From: Campylobacter taeniopygiae
GTDB taxonomy: Bacteria > Campylobacterota > Campylobacteria > Campylobacterales > Campylobacteraceae
Reading direction: 5' to 3'
Length of the DNA stretch: 64,000 nucleotides
Assembly (NCBI RefSeq): GCF_005406225.1
Contig: NZ_NXLY01000007.1
Location: forward strand, 35,682 to 99,681
Both the position numbers and the translations under genes were made by a program. Position 1 is the stretch's first letter; every line of letters begins with the position of its first letter. Below, one piece after another: positions 58,914 to 64,000 of the stretch. The notes below the pieces were generated by a model. That model ran no database searches. It was given only the letters and a program-made list of their open reading frames with translations, and was not told the origin of the DNA.

Positions 58914-60288
58914 TGTTTTTCAAGTTATTGAATATCAGGCTTTTGGCGAGAATGACTTAAAAAAAGATTTTGGAAATAGGGCAAATAAATTTTATAAAGA
59001 ATTAGAAGAATTTGCTAAAAATAATGAAATTTTTTTAGGTTTTAAAAATAAAAATACGCTAAAAGCTAAAAATTATGTGGGTATGATACAAACAAAAAGC
59101 GGGATTTTGGAGATTTTACCCAAATGTACCGATTTAGAAAATTATCAAGGAGAGAAAGATGAGAATTTTAAAAAAATAAATTTTCATCAAATAAAACAAA
59201 TTTATAAACTAGATATACAAAAGAACGAGCCTAAAAACGAGATCAAAATAGAAAAATTTGTAAATTTTAACTATGAAAAAAATTACAATTTTCCTTCTAA
59301 GCAACTTTTGTTAAATTTACTTACAACCTTAAAAAATTCTCCTTTTAAAAAAAGTCATATTTCATCTTTGAAAACTTCTAAAATGCCTTTATTTGAAATT
59401 TTTATTTCTATGTTTTTGGAAGAATTGGATTTGATTTTTAAAAAAGGATTAAAAAAAGATTATGTGAGCATACAAGATAACAGGGCTTTTTTAAAGGGAA
59501 AATTGCTTTTTAGTGAAAATTTAAAACACAATCTTATCCATAAAGAAAGATTTTTTACAGAAAGCGATGAGTTTATCTTGGATATTCCGCCAAATCGTTT
59601 GATAAAATCTACACTTGAGTTTTTAAAATCCAAAACAACTATGCATAAATTTAAAGTCACAAAAGCCTTGCAAATGCTTGATGATGTGCAATTATCTAAA
59701 AACTACAAAAAAGATTTTGAGTATAAAATTTCAAGACATTTTGATTATTATGAAACTTTGCTTTCTTGGTGTAGGATTTTTTTACAAAAAGAAACTTTTA
59801 CCCCTTATAAAGGAAGCAACGAAGCTTTTGCTTTGCTTTTTCCTATGGAAAAACTTTTTGAAGATTATGTAACTCATATGTTTAAAATAGCCAATGATCA
59901 AATTAAGATTAAAACTCAAGATAAAACTAAATTTCTAATGAATAAAAATAACAGCGAAGATTGTTTTTTGCTTAAACCAGATCTTTATATCCAAGATCAT
60001 ATAATCGCAGATACTAAATGGAAAATTCTAAGTGATAGTGATGATAAAAAACAATACTCTATCGCACAAAGCGATCTTTATCAAATGTTTGCCTATGCTG
60101 CTAAATTTAAGGTAAAAGAGGTTTGGCTTATTTATCCTTTGTGCGGGAGGACTTTAGAATTAAAAGAGAAAAGCAAAAAAGATGAGTATTTTTTTAAAGC
60201 AAGTGATTTTTTAAATTTCTTAGAAGGTCGCATAAAATTAAAAATTTTGTTCGCACCCTTACCTTTTGCAAACGATTTTCACGCCTAA
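58906..60288 (+). CDS. McrC-like nuclease subunit
   Basis: 460 residues. The C-terminal third has the PD-(D/E)XK core of McrC: LLKPDLYIQD (D359) and IIADTKWK (D369, K371), followed by the helix YQMFAYAAKFK. The N-terminal 250 residues (VGMIQTKSGILEILPK and others) are the McrB-interacting part. With the McrB-like protein it would cut DNA carrying modified cytosines. It ends inside the convergent znuB gene with a 30-nt overlap. Confidence 0.85.
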   Translation: MTNVFQVIEYQAFGENDLKKDFGNRANKFYKELEEFAKNNEIFLGFKNKNTLKAKNYVGMIQTKSGILEILPKCTDLENYQGEKDENFKKINFHQIKQIYKLDIQKNEPKNEIKIEKFVNFNYEKNYNFPSKQLLLNLLTTLKNSPFKKSHISSLKTSKMPLFEIFISMFLEELDLIFKKGLKKDYVSIQDNRAFLKGKLLFSENLKHNLIHKERFFTESDEFILDIPPNRLIKSTLEFLKSKTTMHKFKVTKALQMLDDVQLSKNYKKDFEYKISRHFDYYETLLSWCRIFLQKETFTPYKGSNEAFALLFPMEKLFEDYVTHMFKIANDQIKIKTQDKTKFLMNKNNSEDCFLLKPDLYIQDHIIADTKWKILSDSDDKKQYSIAQSDLYQMFAYAAKFKVKEVWLIYPLCGRTLELKEKSKKDEYFFKASDFLNFLEGRIKLKILFAPLPFANDFHA

Positions 60289-61065
60289 ATTGATTAAAAA
60301 ACCAAAACAAGCAACGATAATAATACAAGCTCCGCTAGAAAGATCGAAATAATAACTAAGCAAAAGCCCGCCTAAGCAAAAAATCATACTCAAAAAACTT
60401 GCTAGAATCATTATAAAACCAAGTTTTTTGCTAAAATTTTCAGCGATAAAACTAGGAATACTTAGCAGCGCTATAATAAGAATAAGTCCAACAAGGCGGA
60501 TTGAAATACAAATACAAAATGCCATCAGTGCGATTAAAAGATAATGAAAAAAATTTGTATTAATTCCACGCACTTTTGCAAATTCAGCATCAAAGCTTAT
60601 CGCTTCAAATTGTCTATAAAATAAAAGCATTAAAAAAATCACAACCCCATCAATTAAACCCATTAAATATAAATCCTCATTTTCAACCGCTAAAATGTTT
60701 CCAAAAAGATAAGCCATAAGATCGGTATTATAGCTAGGACTTAAATCTATAAGTATGATCCCAATTGCCATGCCAAATGCCCAAATCACAGCAATGATAC
60801 TATCGCTTCTGTGCTCGTAATGTTTGACTAAAAAGGCAACGATAAAGGCTAAGATAAGGGTAAAAATGCTTGTACTAAGCAAAATAGGCAAGGAAAAATA
60901 AAAAGCGATCCCTATACCTCCAAAAGCCCCATGTGTAATCCCTCCGGCCATGGAAAAAAGCCGATTGATCATGATTAAAGTTCCTATAATTCCGCAAGCA
61001 ATACTGACTAAAATTGCCGCAAAAAGAGCGTTTTGAAATACAGTGAAATGAAAAATTTCAAACAT
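60259..61065 (-). CDS. znuB: Zinc ABC transporter permease
   Basis: 268 residues, 8-9 transmembrane helices. GGITHGAFGGIGIAFYF and the EFAKVRGINTNFFHY region belong to the ABC-3 family of zinc/manganese permeases. It starts on the znuC stop codon (1-nt overlap). Its last codons overlap the McrC-like gene on the other strand. Confidence 0.9.
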   Translation of the reverse strand: MFEIFHFTVFQNALFAAILVSIACGIIGTLIMINRLFSMAGGITHGAFGGIGIAFYFSLPILLSTSIFTLILAFIVAFLVKHYEHRSDSIIAVIWAFGMAIGIILIDLSPSYNTDLMAYLFGNILAVENEDLYLMGLIDGVVIFLMLLFYRQFEAISFDAEFAKVRGINTNFFHYLLIALMAFCICISIRLVGLILIIALLSIPSFIAENFSKKLGFIMILASFLSMIFCLGGLLLSYYFDLSSGACIIIVACFGFLINLGVKIVCKR

Positions 61066-61856
61066 TATTTTTCCTTAGAAAAGTGCAGTGGTGTTTTTAA
61101 ATTTTTATCCTTGCAATTATGATCGCACAAGCATGAATTTAAACTCATTTCTACATCGCAAAAATGGGAATGATTTTCGTATAAATGTTTTAAAAAATCG
61201 CTTTTCTTTTTTTCTTTTTGATTAGAATGTAAAAATAATTCTTTATTTAAATGTGCGATTTTATCGCTATAAACAAGAACTAAATTGATATCATGGCAAA
61301 CAAGCAAAATGCCTATGCCTTTTTCATGTAAAGATTTTAAAAGCTCAAAAATTTGTATTGCTGATTTGCTATCAACGCTTGCGGTTGGTTCATCTAAAAT
61401 AAGCATTTTGCATTCATCCACCAAAGCCCTTGCTATAAATACGCGTTGTCTTTGCCCTCCGCTTAATTCGTTGATTTTTTTATTCCAAAAATCTTGCATT
61501 TGGACTTTTTCTAAAGCTTTTAAGGCTTTGTTTTTATCTTCTTGTTTGTAAAAACCAAATCTTTTTTTATTGATAAGTCCCATAAGCACGACTTCAAGGA
61601 CTCTAGGATTAAAATTTGGATTGGCTAAAGTATGTTGTGGAACATAGCCGATTTCACTTTTTTTAATTTGTTTAAATGTGATTGTATTGTGAGAATTTAA
61701 AAGTCCTAAAATTAGCTTTATGAGTGTGGATTTTCCAGCACCATTTGGACCTATTATGGATAAAAAATCTTGATTATCGTATATTAGATCGATGTTTTTT
61801 AAAACGCATTCTTTATTATAGGAATAATTAAGATTTTTAATAGAAAAAAATTCCAT
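61065..61856 (-). CDS. znuC: Zinc ABC transporter ATP-binding protein
   Basis: 263 residues. Walker A GPNGAGKST (36-44), ABC signature LSGGQRQRV (131-139) and Walker B LILDEPT (152-158). The C-terminal tail is Cys/His-rich (H229, H231, C233, C242, C244, H246, C248) and could bind zinc. It powers zinc import through ZnuB with ZnuA as the periplasmic carrier. Order is znuA-znuC-znuB. Confidence 0.92.
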   Translation of the reverse strand: MEFFSIKNLNYSYNKECVLKNIDLIYDNQDFLSIIGPNGAGKSTLIKLILGLLNSHNTITFKQIKKSEIGYVPQHTLANPNFNPRVLEVVLMGLINKKRFGFYKQEDKNKALKALEKVQMQDFWNKKINELSGGQRQRVFIARALVDECKMLILDEPTASVDSKSAIQIFELLKSLHEKGIGILLVCHDINLVLVYSDKIAHLNKELFLHSNQKEKKKSDFLKHLYENHSHFCDVEMSLNSCLCDHNCKDKNLKTPLHFSKEK

Positions 61857-61863
61857 AAATTAC

Positions 61864-62721
61864 CTATTTTAAAGCTTTAGATAGAGCATCGCTGACTTTT
61901 AAAAGTTCTTTTTCCCAATCTTTTGAAAGATGATTGATGATGTAAATTTGGGCATCACATTGATGGGCCAAGGTTTTTGCTGCATTTTCAGGAAAGCCAT
62001 TTTGAACAAAAATAGTTTTAATGTGCTTATCTTTAATAAAAGTTATCAGCTGTTTTAATTCTTTTATTTTTGGTTCTTTTCCTAAATTTTCTACAGGAAT
62101 TTGAATCAAATGATAGCGTTTGGCAAAATAAGCCCAAGAAGGGTGATAAACAATAAATTCTTTTTGTTTTATATTTTCAAGTTTTGAAGAAATTTGCAAA
62201 TTAAGATTGTCTAATTCTGCTAAAAATTTGTTTAAATTTTCTTTGTAAAGATTTTTATTTTCAGGATATTTTTGGATCAAGGCATCATAAATATTTAAAG
62301 CCATGGTTTGCACTAAGACAGGATCTAGCCAAGTGTGAGGATCTTTTTGGTGGTGTGAATCTTGAAAATCAAGTAATTTGATATTTTTTTGCATATTGAC
62401 TATTTCTAAGTTAGGAAAATTGTGATGAAATTTATCAATAAAAATTTTTTCAAATTCTAAACCTATAGTGAAATAAATTTCGCTTTGTTCGAGTTTTTTC
62501 ATAACGCTTGGCTTAAATTCAAAATGATGCTCATTGGTATTAGGCGGTAAAATAATATTTATTTTTACAGTATCTCCGGCTATTTTCTCAACAAAAAAGG
62601 CTTGAGGTGGTATGCTCACACTTACAGTAGGGATATCTTTGTGATTTTTTATATCTTTAGCCCAAGTCAAATTTAAAAAGCTTAATAAAATTGCAAATAA
62701 GAAAAATATTTTTTTTACCAT
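61864..62721 (-). CDS. znuA: Zinc ABC transporter periplasmic binding protein
   Basis: 285 residues with a signal peptide. Zinc ligands are in NEHHFEFKPS (near residue 60), HPSWAYFAKRY and a short His-rich loop DSHHQKDPHTWLDP (118-131). It captures Zn2+ in the periplasm. ZnuA is the first gene of the operon; its promoter region is shared with the divergent chemoreceptor gene. Confidence 0.92.
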   Translation of the reverse strand: MVKKIFFLFAILLSFLNLTWAKDIKNHKDIPTVSVSIPPQAFFVEKIAGDTVKINIILPPNTNEHHFEFKPSVMKKLEQSEIYFTIGLEFEKIFIDKFHHNFPNLEIVNMQKNIKLLDFQDSHHQKDPHTWLDPVLVQTMALNIYDALIQKYPENKNLYKENLNKFLAELDNLNLQISSKLENIKQKEFIVYHPSWAYFAKRYHLIQIPVENLGKEPKIKELKQLITFIKDKHIKTIFVQNGFPENAAKTLAHQCDAQIYIINHLSKDWEKELLKVSDALSKALK

Positions 62722-62789
62722 TGTTTAAACCCTGTTTTAAATATTTTAGAGATAGTATTTAATTAATATAAAATAAATTCTTATTTCGT

Positions 62790-62795
62790 TATAAT
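62790..62795 (+). promoter_or_regulatory. -10 box for the dCache chemoreceptor
   Basis: CGTTATAATAC, extended -10 box, 45 nt upstream of the ATG at 62841, in the 119-bp spacer shared with znuA. Confidence 0.55.
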
Positions 62796-62840
62796 ACCAT
62801 CTTTTGGTAAAAATTATTAAAATTGAAAAAGGGAATATTT

Positions 62841-64000
62841 ATGGGAAATTTGAAATTTAAGGTTTCTTTTGTTGCAGGTTTAATAACTATAATTTGCTTA
62901 AGTATTTTAGGTTTTATAACTTATTTTTTCCTAAAGAACTTGATTTATGATGAAGTTATTGAAACAGAAACTAGTTATATAAAGGTTGCTAAAAACTCTC
63001 TTATATCATTTCAAGAAAAGAATTTGGAAGCTCTTGAAAATTATAGTAAAAGAATTTCAGGTTTTTCTTATGATGAATTGAGTAGTGAGCAAGCACTTAA
63101 AGAAAATGTGGGCGAGGAGCTTAAAGTTTTAAGGGATGCTGGAGGATTTTTGGCAGCCTATATTGCTCAACCTAATGGAGAATTAATTGTTTCTGATTCT
63201 GATTCTGATTCTAAAGGGTTAGATTTTGGTATTTATGGAAAGGCAGATAATTATGATGCAAGAACAAGAGAATATTATCAAGAAGCTTTAAAAACAAATG
63301 ATGTTTATATAACTCCTTCTTATGTCGATATCACTTCTAAACTTCCTTGTTTTACCTACTCTAAAGCCCTATACAAAGATGGTAAATTTATTGGAGTTTT
63401 GGCAATTGATGTTTTAACTAAAGATTTACAACAAGAGTATGAGGCAAATCCTGGAAGAACTTTTGCATTTGATAAAAACAATAAAATTTTTGCAGCGACA
63501 GATAAAGAGCAACTTAAAGAAGGTTATAATATTGATCAAATTGCTGCTATATCTAAAACAAAAGCGGATTTTGAACCTTTTGAATATACAAGAAAAAGGG
63601 ACAATAGCGAAAGATTTGCTATATGTGCAAAATACGAAAATTCAACCATATGTATTGGCGAACCACTTGATATTGTAACCGAGCCAATTCTTAAAATGAC
63701 TTATGTGCAAATTGTTTCTTCTTTGATTATGGTGGCAATTATTTCTTTATTATTATATATTTTTATCGCCAAACTCCTCTCCCCACTCACCACCATCCAA
63801 AGTGGTCTTAATGCCTTCTTTGATTTTATCAATCATAAAACAAAGAATGTCTCTACTATTAATATAAAAACCAATGATGAGTTTGGTCAAATCTCAAAAG
63901 CCATCAATGAAAACATCCTTATGACTAAACAAGGTTTAGAACAAGATAACCAAGCTGTAAAAGAATCTGTTTCTACTGTTCAAGTAGTAGAAAAAGGAGA
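62841..64000 (+). CDS. Methyl-accepting chemotaxis protein with dCache sensor domain (3' end outside window)
   Basis: 386 codons from the ATG (ribosome-binding site AAGGGA-like) to the window edge, no stop. One transmembrane helix near 10-35, a dCache-type periplasmic sensor (DARTREYYQEALKTNDVYIT and FIGVLAIDVLTKDLQQEYE, about 130-205), a second helix near 290-312 and the start of HAMP. In C. jejuni the gene beside znuA is Cj0144 (Tlp2), which fits; similar receptors exist (Tlp3, Tlp4). Ligand cannot be told from sequence. Confidence 0.9.
   Translation, partial: MGNLKFKVSFVAGLITIICLSILGFITYFFLKNLIYDEVIETETSYIKVAKNSLISFQEKNLEALENYSKRISGFSYDELSSEQALKENVGEELKVLRDAGGFLAAYIAQPNGELIVSDSDSDSKGLDFGIYGKADNYDARTREYYQEALKTNDVYITPSYVDITSKLPCFTYSKALYKDGKFIGVLAIDVLTKDLQQEYEANPGRTFAFDKNNKIFAATDKEQLKEGYNIDQIAAISKTKADFEPFEYTRKRDNSERFAICAKYENSTICIGEPLDIVTEPILKMTYVQIVSSLIMVAIISLLLYIFIAKLLSPLTTIQSGLNAFFDFINHKTKNVSTINIKTNDEFGQISKAINENILMTKQGLEQDNQAVKESVSTVQVVEKG

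Overview
The window is AT-rich bacterial chromosome carrying the replication origin neighbourhood (dnaA-dnaN-gyrB) of a thermophilic-type Campylobacter close to C. jejuni and C. coli. The diagnosis rests on protein content (RNase J with a long basic N-terminus, flgE2, desulforubrerythrin, dba-dsbI, docA-docB, Dus, RlmN, ZnuABC) and on gene order that follows the C. jejuni map in blocks. Several amino-acid biosynthesis genes that I remember at these places in C. jejuni (leuABCD, metAB, gltD, ilvD) are not here, so the strain may be a trimmed or host-adapted relative (C. hepaticus is one possibility). Species is not proven.

Layout. 1-3505: a type IIS restriction-modification operon (AlwI-like nuclease running off the left edge, two D12-class adenine methyltransferases). 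3509-8091: RNA-processing block (rnj, ksgA, a nucleosidase-fold protein, rlmN, a 35-residue membrane protein). 8155-9487: a RelE-like toxin-antitoxin candidate, then tRNA-Met(CAU), tRNA-Ser(GGA), tRNA-Ala(GGC) and tRNA-Val(GAC), with a small gene remnant after tRNA-Ser. 9672-12401: conserved hypothetical, frameshifted oxidoreductase, outer-membrane barrel, queF. 12544-15843: long inverted repeat, flgE2 with a sigma-54 promoter, ruvC. 15937-20837: dnaA, probable oriC, dnaN, gyrB. 20893-21849: an HrgA-like HARE-HTH plus PD-(D/E)XK protein inserted behind gyrB. 21896-24973: periplasmic sulfite oxidase pair and a Na+/H+ antiporter-family carrier. 25044-35614: gltB without gltD, rnhB, rrc with a Fur/PerR-like palindrome, YagU, an HD protein, queC, a GNAT protein, dsbI-dba. 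35710-43170: docB, docA, pseudouridine synthase, purB, nrdA.

At about 43.2 kb the order jumps (relative to C. jejuni) to dus, dksA-like, rlmH, accD, bamA, then M23 peptidase, lpxC, tsaB-like, thrB, ylxR-like, infB, rbfA and rimP; an McrBC-type restriction pair; znuABC; and a dCache chemoreceptor cut by the right edge.

Functional themes: replication start and DNA repair; translation (infB, rbfA, rimP, rlmN, rlmH, ksgA, tRNAs and tRNA modification by queC/queF/dus); oxidative-stress and redox enzymes (rrc, docA, sulfite oxidase, dsbI); envelope biogenesis (bamA, lpxC, M23 peptidase); zinc uptake; chemotaxis; and three separate DNA-restriction-type loci (AlwI-like, HrgA-like, McrBC-like). Most convergent gene pairs are separated by strong perfect hairpins.
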